DNA from: Mycolicibacterium sp. P9-64 | GTDB taxonomy: Bacteria; Actinomycetota; Actinomycetes; Mycobacteriales; Mycobacteriaceae | Length of the DNA stretch: 64,000 bases | Reading direction: 5' to 3' | Assembly (NCBI RefSeq): GCF_008329605.1 | Contig: NZ_NPKO01000004.1 | Coordinates: 124,001 to 188,000, forward strand | Part shown: in pieces, positions 33,994-42,575 of the stretch | Position numbering within the stretch: the stretch's first letter is position 1 | Layout: every line of letters begins with the position of its first letter | Position numbers and translations under genes: made by a program | The notes under the pieces: generated by a model | The model's database searches: none | What the model saw: the letters and a program-made list of their open reading frames with translations, nothing else | Told to the model about the DNA's origin: nothing

Positions 33994-35712
33994 GTGCTCC
34001 CGAGAGGACCTCGGCGGCGTGGCCGCCGCCTGTGGACGGTCGCCACCGCGACGGTGGTCGCGTTGGTCGCCACCACGGCGGTCAGCACCGAACTCCTTGG
34101 TTCCCTGCCGCGTGAAGTGAGAGCGGTCGCCGCAGGTTCCATCGACCCGGCGCCGACGACGGTTGCCATCGCCGACTCCGATGTGTACGGGATGACGCAG
34201 GCGGACGTGGACAAGACGATGGACGCGATTCGGGCGACCAACGTCCGATCGGTGCGACTTCTGATTCCGTGGGCCGGAGTGGAGGCCACGCAGGGCCAGC
34301 TCGACTGGAGCACGGTCGACAAGACGGTGAACTCGGCGGCGGCCAGGCAATTGGCCGTTGTCGGCGTCGTGAATTCCTCACCGATGTGGGCGGTCGCGCC
34401 CGGTGGGCAGTACTTGAGCGGTCGGCCCGCGTCGCCGGACACGTACGGGGACTTCGTGGCCAAGGTCGCATCGCGATACCAGGGAAAGATTGCAGCGCTG
34501 GAGATTTGGAACGAACCCAACGGAATCCAGTTCTACACACCGGCACCCGATCCCGCGGGCTACGTCGACCTCTTGAAGGCGAGCTACGCCAAGATCAAGG
34601 CGGTCGATCCGTCGATCGTCGTCCTCGGAGGATCGTTGGGCTCGATTCTCGACTACCCCGGGTCGACGATCAGCCCACCGAACTTCCTGACGCAGATGTA
34701 CGCCGCGGGCGCCAAGGGGTACTTCGACGCGCTGGCATTCCATCCGTACCACTACAGCACGAAGTTCGGCGACGGCGTGCAGTGGGAGGGCACGCCGCTT
34801 CAACAATTGATGGCGATGCGAAACACCATGGTGGCCAACGGTGATGGCGACAGGAAGATCTGGTCGACCGAGTACGGCGAACCGTCGTCGCTGGGTGGAG
34901 ACGCGCAACAGAACGCGTTCGTCACCGACATGCTGACCAAGTGGCGGGAGTTGCCGTACACCGGTCCGGTGTTCATCTACACGACACGCGATGGGCAGTC
35001 GGGCGGCTTCAACGCCATCGACACCTTCGGCGTCTTCCGTGCCGACTGGACTGCCAAACCGGTGTTGCAGACCGTGCAGGCTGCGGCGAGCGGCAGCCTC
35101 GCCACGTCTGCTGAATTTCAGCGCTTCTCGACGGTGACCGACCCGGATCTGGGCACTGCGCTCAGCCCGGTGTACAAGGTCAATGCGCAGAACTGGGCCC
35201 AGATCAGAACCGCGGCCGTGGTGTACGAAACTGCGTCGGGCTTCGTCACCTCGCCGTTGCCGGTCGCCCAGAAGGCCGGCCTCTACGGCACGATGCCGAC
35301 CACGCCGTTCGCCAACGGCTATCAGGACTTCGACATGTACGACGGCGTGCGGGTCTGGTATTCACCTGCCACGGGCGCGCATTCGGCGCGCAAGGTGATC
35401 TACGACGCGTGGACACCCGCGCTCGGGCTGGCGATCACCGACATGAGTGGGGGCGGGCTCGGCAATCGGTGTGACTTCGAGAACGGCTCCATCTCGTGGT
35501 CGCCATTGGGGGGCGCGAAAGTGACGTTCAAGGACGGCCAGACCCCGACCACCACGCCGCCGACAACAACGCCGCCGACGACCACCCCGCCGACGACCAC
35601 CCCGGGTGGCCCGACAGACCCGGGACAGCCAGGCCAGCAGAACCCCGTGACTGCCGTGCTCGCGTTTCTCCTGAGCATCATCGGAGGGCTAGGCGGGGCC
35701 GTTCCCCACTGA
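33994..35712 (+). CDS. Secreted GH39/GH5-like glycosidase with Pro-Thr linker
   Basis: A 572-aa exported protein: basic start, hydrophobic segment near residues 14-30, then a (beta/alpha)8 glycoside hydrolase. The clan A acid/base is Glu174 in IWNEPNG; the nucleophile candidate is Glu293 in WSTEYGEPS. HPYHYST marks another barrel strand. Residues about 385-490 resemble an LGFP-like wall-associated module. Four PTTTP repeats follow, then a hydrophobic C-terminal helix (VTAVLAFLLSIIGGLGG) that may anchor it. GTG 33994 follows GGGGATGAGAGAG. The target glycan is unknown; it is near sugar catabolic genes but transcribed alone. Confidence 0.78.
   Translation: MLPRGPRRRGRRLWTVATATVVALVATTAVSTELLGSLPREVRAVAAGSIDPAPTTVAIADSDVYGMTQADVDKTMDAIRATNVRSVRLLIPWAGVEATQGQLDWSTVDKTVNSAAARQLAVVGVVNSSPMWAVAPGGQYLSGRPASPDTYGDFVAKVASRYQGKIAALEIWNEPNGIQFYTPAPDPAGYVDLLKASYAKIKAVDPSIVVLGGSLGSILDYPGSTISPPNFLTQMYAAGAKGYFDALAFHPYHYSTKFGDGVQWEGTPLQQLMAMRNTMVANGDGDRKIWSTEYGEPSSLGGDAQQNAFVTDMLTKWRELPYTGPVFIYTTRDGQSGGFNAIDTFGVFRADWTAKPVLQTVQAAASGSLATSAEFQRFSTVTDPDLGTALSPVYKVNAQNWAQIRTAAVVYETASGFVTSPLPVAQKAGLYGTMPTTPFANGYQDFDMYDGVRVWYSPATGAHSARKVIYDAWTPALGLAITDMSGGGLGNRCDFENGSISWSPLGGAKVTFKDGQTPTTTPPTTTPPTTTPPTTTPGGPTDPGQPGQQNPVTAVLAFLLSIIGGLGGAVPH
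35545..35604 (+). repeat. Four 15-bp tandem repeats encoding PTTTP
   Basis: Units at 35545, 35560, 35575 and 35590 each encode Pro-Thr-Thr-Thr-Pro. The last two are identical in DNA (CCGACGACCACCCCG); the first two differ only at third positions. They form the linker between the wall module and the C-terminal hydrophobic segment of the glycosidase. Confidence 0.9.
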
Positions 35713-35753
35713 CACGTCGCGTATGCCATCCCGATCTGCCTCCGCTTAGACGT

Positions 35754-35814
35754 CGTTCATTTGCGCTCAGGGTTGTGATCCGTCGAGGACCGTCGCCCTG
35801 AGTGCAGTCTCAAA
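35754..35814 (+). repeat. Dispersed hairpin repeat, copy A
   Basis: It starts CGTTCATTTGCG, carries CTCAGGG (35766-35772) and CCCTGAG (35796-35802) as a perfect stem, and ends GTGCAGTCTCAAA. It shares CGTTCATTT, the GTGAYCCGTCGAG centre and the CARTCTCAA end with the copy at 37414-37477. It lies between convergent genes and could act as a two-way terminator. Confidence 0.75.
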
Positions 35815-35850
35815 CTTTGCCCGGCGTGACGGCGTGCGCTGACAGCGGTC

Positions 35851-36411
35851 CTACGTGGGGGACGCCGCCAACGAGGTGATGAAGCGCTCGGCTGCGGCGT
35901 CGACCTCGGGGCCAGGGGTGAGCAACCTCTGCAACAACAGTCCTCGCAAACATGCGATTGCCATGACGCTGCGCTGCCTCGCATCGGTCGCGGTGGATCC
36001 GTCGTGAAGAGCTGCCGCCTCGAGGGTGCGCGCCAGATCGTCGAGATCGGCGACGAACTCCTGAAATGCGTCGTCCGCGTAGACCGCGAGTCCGACCAGG
36101 TGAAAGAAGGCGCGCGTTCGATCGTCGTGCGCGGCATTCGAATAGAAGGTCCAGATGGACCTGCACAGTGGCACGAACCCGAGCTGATCGTCGGCCGCGA
36201 TGACGAGGTTGTCGCGGCGACGCGCTTCCGACAGCACGGCACCAAGAAGGCTCGGTCGTGATCCGAAGTGGTACGTCAGCAGCGTGTGGTGCACACCGAT
36301 CCGCTCTGCTACTTGGCGCATCGATAGGTTCGGGCTGGGGCCGCTCTCGCCGAATTCGTCGAACAGCGCCTGTAGAAGGCGCTCTCGCCCCTCCCCAATT
36401 GGTGATCTCAC
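35851..36411 (-). CDS. TetR-family regulator
   Basis: A 186-aa TetR regulator. HTH region: GESGPSPNLSMRQVAERIGVHHTLLTYHFGSRPSLLGAVL. The C-terminal ligand domain is helical and ends at SLAASPT. GTG 36411 is preceded by GGAGG. It is divergent from an esterase gene. The 122-base space between them contains two 19-bp direct repeats that are likely operators. The ligand is unknown. Confidence 0.8.
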   Translation of the reverse strand: MRSPIGEGRERLLQALFDEFGESGPSPNLSMRQVAERIGVHHTLLTYHFGSRPSLLGAVLSEARRRDNLVIAADDQLGFVPLCRSIWTFYSNAAHDDRTRAFFHLVGLAVYADDAFQEFVADLDDLARTLEAAALHDGSTATDARQRSVMAIACLRGLLLQRLLTPGPEVDAAAERFITSLAASPT

Positions 36412-36427
36412 GCTGCCTCCGGTTGAC

Positions 36428-36480
36428 CGAATTCACCACTGTTGAGTACGGTACTGCACATCGAATTCACCAGTGTTGAG
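36428..36480. promoter_or_regulatory. Direct-repeat operator pair in the TetR/esterase promoter region
   Basis: CGAATTCACCACTGTTGAG (36428-36446) and CGAATTCACCAGTGTTGAG (36462-36480) differ at one base and are 34 bases apart. Each contains an imperfect dyad (TTCACCA/TGTTGA). They lie between the divergent TetR and esterase starts, the usual place for an autoregulated TetR operator. Confidence 0.7.
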
Positions 36481-36533
36481 GACGGCGAGTTGGGCGCACG
36501 CACGGCGGTTCTCGTCGTGAAGGGAGAGGCTCG

Positions 36534-37403
36534 ATGAGCGGAATGCTGTATGGCTGCTTGGCGGACACGGAGTACTTCGAGGTCACGGCGCGGTCGGGCC
36601 ACCGTTACGGCGTCTGGGTGACTACGCCCCCCGGCTATGCGGACTCGACGGATCGCCTTCCGCTGATCTACGTACTGGACGCCAACTTTGCGGTAGGCCT
36701 GACCGCGCCCCTGATCGTCACGCAGGCTGACCCGTACCTGGCGATCGCGCCCTACATCCAGGTCAGCGTCGGCTTCGCTAGCGAGGAGGCTGAGGACTGG
36801 GCGCGGCTTCGCAACCGCGATCTCGTGCCGCCCGGGGAACCCGTCGGCGACGAGATGGTGGCCACCCTCGCGGCGGCTCGCGACACGGGTGTGATGACCC
36901 AGGAGTACCTGGACGCCTACCTCTTGGAGCTGGCGGAAACCCGAGCGGACGTCTTCCTCGACTTCCTGACCAATGAGCTCCACCCGCAGCTGCAGTCGCG
37001 GATTCGGGTAAGCGAGTCCGGGCATGGCTTGTTCGGCTACTCGTACGGAGGTCTCTTCGCCCTCTACGCATGGCTGTGTGCGGCAGCGCCATTCGCGACC
37101 TTCGGTGCGGGCAGTCCCGGCGTCACGACTGCGGACAGCCAGGTCTTCCGGCTCGTCGGGGCGCTGCCAGAGCCCGGCGCCGACTCTGCTGCTCCGCATC
37201 TGCACGTCACGCTGAACGAAGCCGAACTGTTGGGAGCAATTCCGATCTATCGCGGCATGGCACGCAACGTCCTCGCGGTCGTGCAACAGTTGCACGACAA
37301 GGGACGCTCGCAGGACGTGTCGAGCGCGTTGTTGCACGAAACGCACCTCACCGGGCTACAGGCTTCATTCCTGAGCTACTTGACGACCTGTCACGCGCGC
37401 TAG
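36534..37403 (+). CDS. Esterase D-like alpha/beta hydrolase
   Basis: A 289-aa alpha/beta hydrolase of the putative-esterase (EstD/Fes-like) type. It opens with the typical beta-rich cap (SGHRYGVWVTTPPGYADS; LPLIYVLDANFA). The nucleophile elbow is GYSYGG. The catalytic histidine is probably in LLHETHLTG near the C-terminus; the acid is not certain. There is no signal peptide. ATG 36534 follows GGGAGAGG. It is probably induced when the divergent TetR releases the repeats at 36428-36480. Confidence 0.75.
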   Translation: MSGMLYGCLADTEYFEVTARSGHRYGVWVTTPPGYADSTDRLPLIYVLDANFAVGLTAPLIVTQADPYLAIAPYIQVSVGFASEEAEDWARLRNRDLVPPGEPVGDEMVATLAAARDTGVMTQEYLDAYLLELAETRADVFLDFLTNELHPQLQSRIRVSESGHGLFGYSYGGLFALYAWLCAAAPFATFGAGSPGVTTADSQVFRLVGALPEPGADSAAPHLHVTLNEAELLGAIPIYRGMARNVLAVVQQLHDKGRSQDVSSALLHETHLTGLQASFLSYLTTCHAR

Positions 37404-37413
37404 CGTCTTCGCG

Positions 37414-37477
37414 GCCGTTCATTTTGCGTCCAGGGCCGTGACCCGTCGAGAAGCGCAGCCCCACACGCAATCTCAAC
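37414..37477 (+). repeat. Dispersed hairpin repeat, copy B
   Basis: It reads CGTTCATTTTGCGTCCAGGG at the left and GCCCCACACGCAATCTCAAC at the right. TTGCGT/ACGCAA and GGGC/GCCC can pair. It shares left end, centre (GTGACCCGTCGAG) and right end with the copy at 35754. It again lies between convergent genes (esterase and flavoprotein). Confidence 0.75.
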
Positions 37478-37488
37478 AAAGGCGGGAC

Positions 37489-38736
37489 CTAGGCGAGGGA
37501 AAGAGTGACCGGGCCGCCCGTGAAGTCGACGTTCTCGAGCACGCTGCTGGGCACGCGGAACACGCGTCCGGGCGATGCCGGCCACGGCAACGTCTTGGTG
37601 GCGACGGTGTTGCCGTCTTGTCGCACCGTGATCCGCGGGACACGGACCAGGGTGTCGGTCCACAGCAGCAGCCGGTTGCGGGCAGGTGCATGGTCATTGG
37701 GCCTCAGGATGCCCGGCGCGATCCACCGCAGCGGCGATTCCACCTGCAGCCGAACGCCTTCGGCGAGGTTCGACACCCCGTCGAGGTACTCGCGCACGGT
37801 GTGGGCGACGTGCGCACCGTCGAGCGCGGCGATGTCGGCGGTGTCGACCGGATGCAACAGGTTTCCCGCCGCGAACACGCCGTCGCGCCCGGTTCGCAGC
37901 GCCGTGTCGACCAGGGGTCCCAAGGTGTTGTCGTCCATCGGCAGCCCGGCCGATCGCGCCAGTTCGTGATCGGGAATCCAGTCACCGGTCAGAACCAGGG
38001 TGTCGCACTGCACGATTCGGCGGGCGCCGGTGTCCAGGTTCTCGATCTCGACGGCCTGCAACGTCGGCTTGCCGATGATGCGCACCAGACGGGTGCGCGT
38101 GGCGACGTCCACCCCCAGCAATGGTGACTTCCCGGCCATGTTGAACACGCCGTAGGACTCCGGGCTCGGGTAGGTGGTGGTCATGAGTTCGGTTCGGCAA
38201 CCGGCGTGTTTGAGTGTCAGCACCGCTGACCAGCTGACCAGTTCTGCACCCACCACCACGGCCCGTCGGCCAACGGTTCTCCTGTGCAGGTGCACGAGGT
38301 TCTGTAGCTGTCCGGTGGTGTAGACGCCGGAGGTGCGGTCACCGGGGATCAGGCGGGCGGCTCTCGGACGTTCGCGGGCGCCAGTGGCCAAGACGATCGC
38401 GCGGGCGTCCACCCGCAGGCGTCCCTGCGGCGACGTGACGTCGAGGGAGCGGTCGCCATGCCATCCGGTGACCATCGCCTCGGTCAGGACGCGCGCTCCT
38501 GCCGCGGCTGCGTTGCTCACCAGCTTGCGCGCATAGGAGGGTCCGCTGATGAACGTCTTCATGTCCCTGATGCCGTAACCGAGATGGGCGCTGTGGCGGG
38601 GAATTCCGCCTGCATGGGTCTCGCGCTCCAGGACCGTGACGTTGAGCCCGCGATCCTTGGCGAGCTCGGCGGCGGCGGTCAGTCCTGCGGGCCCGCCGCC
38701 GATGATGGCGACGTCTGTGGTCACGACCGTGGTCAT
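37489..38736 (-). CDS. FAD/NAD(P)-dependent oxidoreductase, GlpB-like partner
   Basis: A 415-aa flavoprotein with an N-terminal FAD dinucleotide fold (AIIGGGPAGLTAAAELA), LERETHAGGIPRH, ATGARERPRAARL and a second nucleotide fold (AVVVGAELVSWSA). The GDWIPDHEL and DGVFAAGNLLHP stretches are typical of the class that pairs with DAO/[2Fe-2S] dehydrogenases (GlpB, opine oxidase subunits). ATG 38736 overlaps the partner gene's stop by four bases. It is the last gene of the four-gene kinase operon. Confidence 0.8.
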   Translation of the reverse strand: MTTVVTTDVAIIGGGPAGLTAAAELAKDRGLNVTVLERETHAGGIPRHSAHLGYGIRDMKTFISGPSYARKLVSNAAAAGARVLTEAMVTGWHGDRSLDVTSPQGRLRVDARAIVLATGARERPRAARLIPGDRTSGVYTTGQLQNLVHLHRRTVGRRAVVVGAELVSWSAVLTLKHAGCRTELMTTTYPSPESYGVFNMAGKSPLLGVDVATRTRLVRIIGKPTLQAVEIENLDTGARRIVQCDTLVLTGDWIPDHELARSAGLPMDDNTLGPLVDTALRTGRDGVFAAGNLLHPVDTADIAALDGAHVAHTVREYLDGVSNLAEGVRLQVESPLRWIAPGILRPNDHAPARNRLLLWTDTLVRVPRITVRQDGNTVATKTLPWPASPGRVFRVPSSVLENVDFTGGPVTLSLA

Positions 38737-40109
38737 CGATGGCCGTCCCGACGCTCGAGGAGGGCCTCAACCTCGGCCCCGCAGTAGAAGCCTTGACACC
38801 GGCCGTTCATGACGCGGGTGCGTCGACGAAGGCCTTCGAGACCGGCCGGCGGAATGACTGAGGCGAAGGCGTCACGGATCTCGCCTGCGGTGACACGCTC
38901 ACAGAAGCAAACGATTTTGCCGTACGCCGCGTCCGCCGCGATGGCGTCGTCGTCCTGGTAGGGCCGGGTGGACGCCTCGCCGATGTTTGGCATGCGGGGC
39001 GGGGCTGGAAGTTCCGGCTTGGCGGCGAGCGGCAGGCCGGCGTCCTCGAGCATCCCGTGCACGTGCTCGGCGATGGCCATTCCGGCGGTCAAACCCGTCG
39101 ACCGGATGCCCCCGATGAGCAGATAGCGCAGCGTCGGATCGGCCTCGATGAGGTAGTCGCCGCGGTCGATGGCCGCGCGCAGTCCGGAGTATGCGGCAGT
39201 GACTTCCTCGGCAAGCAGTCGCGGCATCAGCTTGGCCCCCTTGGACAGCAGGAACTCGAAGCCGGACTCGGAAGTGCCTGTGGCGGTGCGATCGTCGAGG
39301 TCCTCGGCGGTGGGTCCGAGCATCACGTTGCCGTAGATGGTCGGGCTGACGAGCACGCCCTTGCCCACTGCTGATGGAACGGGAAGGACGATCTTGTCGA
39401 CGAGCGGGCGCGCCAGCTTGTCGTAGACCAGCAGTTCGCCGCGGCGTGGGGTGACGGTGAATCGCTCGAAGCCGAACTCGTGGTCCAGGAGGTCGGCGCC
39501 AAGGCCTGCTGCGTTGACGACCCACCGCGTGTCGACGGGACCTGCGCTGGTGTGCACGGTGGTGAAGACGTCACCCACCGCGATGCCGCTGACCGCGTGG
39601 TTGAGCAGCAGTGTGGTACCGCGGTTGACGGCGTCGGTGGCCAGCGCGAGGTTGGTGGTCCAGGTGCAGATGATGGCCTCGTCGGGCACCGTCAGCCCGC
39701 CGAGAGCGCCGGCGCCGAGGTCGGGTACCTGTTGGTACACCGTTGGGGCGTCGACGATTTCGCAGTGTTCGTACCCGTTGGCCTCGGCTTTGGCCTTCAA
39801 ACCGGGTAGCGCGTCGAGTTGTTCGGTGTCCCAGGCGACGAGTAGCGCACCGGTGTGTTCGACGGGGATGCCGGTGTGTCCGGCGTACTCGGACAACATT
39901 TGGTAGCCGCGTCTCACCAGCCGCGACTCGAGTGTGCCGGGTTTGGCGTCGAACCCGGTATGCAGGATCGCGGTGTTCGCCTTGCTGGTGCCGTCGCCGA
40001 CATCGGAGCGGGCGTCGAGTAGGGCAACCGACAGTTGGCATCCCGCCAGGTCGCGTGCGACGGCCGATCCCACGATGCCCGCCCCGATGACGACGACGTC
40101 GTAGGTCAT
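38733..40109 (-). CDS. GlpA-like FAD dehydrogenase with C-terminal [2Fe-2S] domain
   Basis: A 458-aa two-part protein. Residues 1-360 are a DAO-type FAD oxidoreductase (VVVIGAGIVGSAVARDLA; GGIRSTGLTAGMAIAEHV). The last 80 residues are a BFD-like [2Fe-2S] domain with CFCERVTAGEI and GRCQGFYC giving the four cysteines. This layout matches GlpA of anaerobic glycerol-3-phosphate dehydrogenase. With the GlpB-like gene downstream and an FGGY kinase upstream it likely oxidises a polyol phosphate. Both ends overlap neighbours by four bases. Confidence 0.82.
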   Translation of the reverse strand: MTYDVVVIGAGIVGSAVARDLAGCQLSVALLDARSDVGDGTSKANTAILHTGFDAKPGTLESRLVRRGYQMLSEYAGHTGIPVEHTGALLVAWDTEQLDALPGLKAKAEANGYEHCEIVDAPTVYQQVPDLGAGALGGLTVPDEAIICTWTTNLALATDAVNRGTTLLLNHAVSGIAVGDVFTTVHTSAGPVDTRWVVNAAGLGADLLDHEFGFERFTVTPRRGELLVYDKLARPLVDKIVLPVPSAVGKGVLVSPTIYGNVMLGPTAEDLDDRTATGTSESGFEFLLSKGAKLMPRLLAEEVTAAYSGLRAAIDRGDYLIEADPTLRYLLIGGIRSTGLTAGMAIAEHVHGMLEDAGLPLAAKPELPAPPRMPNIGEASTRPYQDDDAIAADAAYGKIVCFCERVTAGEIRDAFASVIPPAGLEGLRRRTRVMNGRCQGFYCGAEVEALLERRDGHR

Positions 40110-41539
40110 GGTGTCTGCCTCGGTGTGAATGTCGTCGATGCCAGGGTGCGCCAGGCGGTTCGGAATTCCGTTGCGCGGTCAGGGCTCCACTGCGGTTCGT
40201 AGGTCGACGACGGCTGCCAAGGCGGCGAGACGTCGTCGATGCCGCGGGCAGGGTCCAGGCTTAGCTCGGCGAGTGCCGCCGCGCCGAGGGCGGTGGCGTG
40301 CGGGGACGGATACACGTCGATCGGCATCTGCAGGATGGAGGCAGTGGCCTGCATGAGCACTCTGGACTGCGTGAGACCGCCGTCGACGCGCAACCGCGTC
40401 AGGGGCGCGCCGGTGTCGCGCGCAACAGCCGAGACCAGTTCGGCGACTTGCGCCGCGATGCCCTCCAACACGGCCAGCACCAGGTGCTCGCGCCCCGTGG
40501 ACAGCGTCATTCCCGAGAGGCTCGCGGTGGCATCGGATCGCCACCACGGGGCGGCAAGGCCGGCCAGTGCGGGCACGCACAACACACCGTCGCTGTCGGC
40601 GGCTGCGACGTTGTCGAGGTCCTGGGCGCTGCCGATCACCCCGAGAGACGTCAGCCACCGCACTGCGGACGCGGCTGTATAGACCTGGCCGTCGGTGCAA
40701 TACACCGCCGTGCCGCCGGTGCGCCACGCCACCGAGGACGTCAGCCCGTACTGCGACCGGACCGCTGTCGTCCCGGTGTTCGCCAACAGGAATGCTCCGG
40801 TTCCGAAGGTGCACTTGGCCATTCCTGGCGTCAGGCATCCTTCCGCGAGCAGCGCCGCCTGCTGGTCGACCACCAGGCCGCCGACGGGGACGTCTCCACC
40901 GAAGGCGGTGGTGGATCCGACGATCTGATCGTTGGACACGATGTCGGGCAGGGGATCCTCGCCAAGCCCGAACAACTCGAGCAGTGTTCTGTCCCAGGTC
41001 AGTTCGTCGATGTCCATGACGAGTGATCGGCTGGCAGTGGACACGTCGGTGACGAACGCACCGGTCAGTTGATGAATGAGCCACGTGTCCGACGTGGTCA
41101 CCACCCCGGCCGTTTCGAGGTTGCGGCGCAGCCATGCCATCTTCGGTGCGGAGAAGTATGGGTCAAGGACCAGTCCCGTGCGCTGGGCGATGTACTCGGT
41201 GTGGGCGCTGAGTTCGGCGCAGATGCCCTCCGCGCGGCGGTCCTGCCACACGATGGCGGGGGTCAGCGGGCGTCCGGTGTTACGGTCCCACGCCATGACG
41301 GTCTCGCCCTGATTGGCCAGGGACATGGCGTGGATTGGCCTGGCGGCCATGGTAATCGCACGCCGGCCGACGTCCAAGACCGATTCGAGCATCTCGGCGG
41401 GGTCCTGTTCGACGCCGCCGCCAGAGAGGTAGAGCGGATTGATCGCGGTCTCGGCGACACCGACGATCCCGTCGTCGGGGTCGAGGACCACGGCCTTGGT
41501 TCCCGATGTGCCCTGATCGATGGCTAGGACGGCCATCAC
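40106..41539 (-). CDS. FGGY-family polyol kinase (glycerol kinase-like)
   Basis: A 477-aa FGGY kinase: IDQGTSGTKAVVLD (phosphate 1), ANQGETVMAWDRNTG and AIVWQDRR (substrate region with catalytic Asp later in VVDQQAALLAEG), CTFGTGAFLLANTG and RVDGGLTQSRVLMQ (adenosine site). The pattern is closer to glycerol kinase than to xylulokinase, but several substrate residues cannot be assigned. GTG 41539/ATG 41536 are adjacent and overlap the DeoR stop. It probably phosphorylates glycerol or a related polyol. Confidence 0.8.
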   Translation of the reverse strand: MMAVLAIDQGTSGTKAVVLDPDDGIVGVAETAINPLYLSGGGVEQDPAEMLESVLDVGRRAITMAARPIHAMSLANQGETVMAWDRNTGRPLTPAIVWQDRRAEGICAELSAHTEYIAQRTGLVLDPYFSAPKMAWLRRNLETAGVVTTSDTWLIHQLTGAFVTDVSTASRSLVMDIDELTWDRTLLELFGLGEDPLPDIVSNDQIVGSTTAFGGDVPVGGLVVDQQAALLAEGCLTPGMAKCTFGTGAFLLANTGTTAVRSQYGLTSSVAWRTGGTAVYCTDGQVYTAASAVRWLTSLGVIGSAQDLDNVAAADSDGVLCVPALAGLAAPWWRSDATASLSGMTLSTGREHLVLAVLEGIAAQVAELVSAVARDTGAPLTRLRVDGGLTQSRVLMQATASILQMPIDVYPSPHATALGAAALAELSLDPARGIDDVSPPWQPSSTYEPQWSPDRATEFRTAWRTLASTTFTPRQTP

Positions 41540-42330
41540 ACGCCACGCAGATCGTCGGTGAGTTCCGGCGAAACGACGATGCCGCCGGCATCGGCAATGG
41601 CCCGGGAAAGGTTCTCGGGGACAGCGGAATCGGTGATGATGCCGTCAAGCGCGGTCAGTGCGCACACCCGGTGTGGCGACACGCGGCCCAGCTTGGAGGA
41701 GTCCGCGAGGACGTAGCTGCGGGCGCTGTTGGCGATGATGGTCGTCTTGACCTCTACCTCGTCGAGGTGGAAGTCGGTCAGGCCGACATCGGCTGCGACG
41801 CCGCCGGATCCGAGGAAGGCGATGTCGGCGTAGAGGTCGGAGAAGAATGCCTTGGCGTGGGCGTTGGCGCAGGAGAGGTCGCCTCCGCGCACCCGACCGC
41901 CGCACACCAGCAGTTCGATCCCTGGTCGGTCAGCCAGTTCGATGGCGACCAGAAGCGATGGGGTTGCAACGGTGCCACGGAAGTCTCGTGGGATCGCTCG
42001 GGCGACCTCCACGGCCGTGGTGCCGATGTCGATGATGACGGTTTGCCCGTTGCGGAGCAGTTCCACGGCGACACGGGCCAACGTCGTCTTCGCTTCCTGG
42101 TCGGCCGTCGACCGCACGGTGAACGATGGCTCTTCGCCCATACCCCGGATGGCGGCGGTGGCTGCACCTCCGTGAACCCGGCGGATGGCGCCGCGTTCTT
42201 CGAGGACGGCCAAGTCGCGGCGCACGGTCTCGGCCGACACGGCGAGCAATGCGACCAGGGCTTCCGTGCTCATCACACCTGCGGACGCGACCGCCTCGGA
42301 GATGGCACGGTGGCGTTCTACCGGCAACAC
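41536..42330 (-). CDS. DeoR/GlpR-family repressor of the kinase operon
   Basis: A 264-aa DeoR protein. N-terminal HTH: RHRAISEAVASAGVMSTEALVALLAVSAETVRRDL, then EERGAIRRVHGGA, the family signature. The C-terminal sugar-phosphate sensor has IIDIGTTAVEVARAI, GGRVRGGDLSC, FLGSGGVAADVGLTDF and ADSSKLGR. GTG 42330 starts the operon, and the kinase overlaps it by four bases. Feedback by a polyol phosphate is expected from the family. Confidence 0.85.
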   Translation of the reverse strand: MLPVERHRAISEAVASAGVMSTEALVALLAVSAETVRRDLAVLEERGAIRRVHGGAATAAIRGMGEEPSFTVRSTADQEAKTTLARVAVELLRNGQTVIIDIGTTAVEVARAIPRDFRGTVATPSLLVAIELADRPGIELLVCGGRVRGGDLSCANAHAKAFFSDLYADIAFLGSGGVAADVGLTDFHLDEVEVKTTIIANSARSYVLADSSKLGRVSPHRVCALTALDGIITDSAVPENLSRAIADAGGIVVSPELTDDLRGV

Positions 42331-42575
42331 GGGATCGAGCCGTCTGTGGGTTTCTGCCTGTGCATGACCGCAAGTGTGGATCGTTGCCTGGTAGCCGTCA
42401 AGCGCCGTCCCGTGCCGATTCCAAACAGCAGGCGCAGCACCACCAGGACCGTGAAGCTGGGCGGACTACCTGCCAGTCTCCTGTGAATTTGACGCGGATG
42501 GCTACTTCGGCCTGCGTACTCGCGCTGCCCGTGCTTGCGTGCACCGTCAGCCATTTCCTTCGAGAAGGAGGCAGC

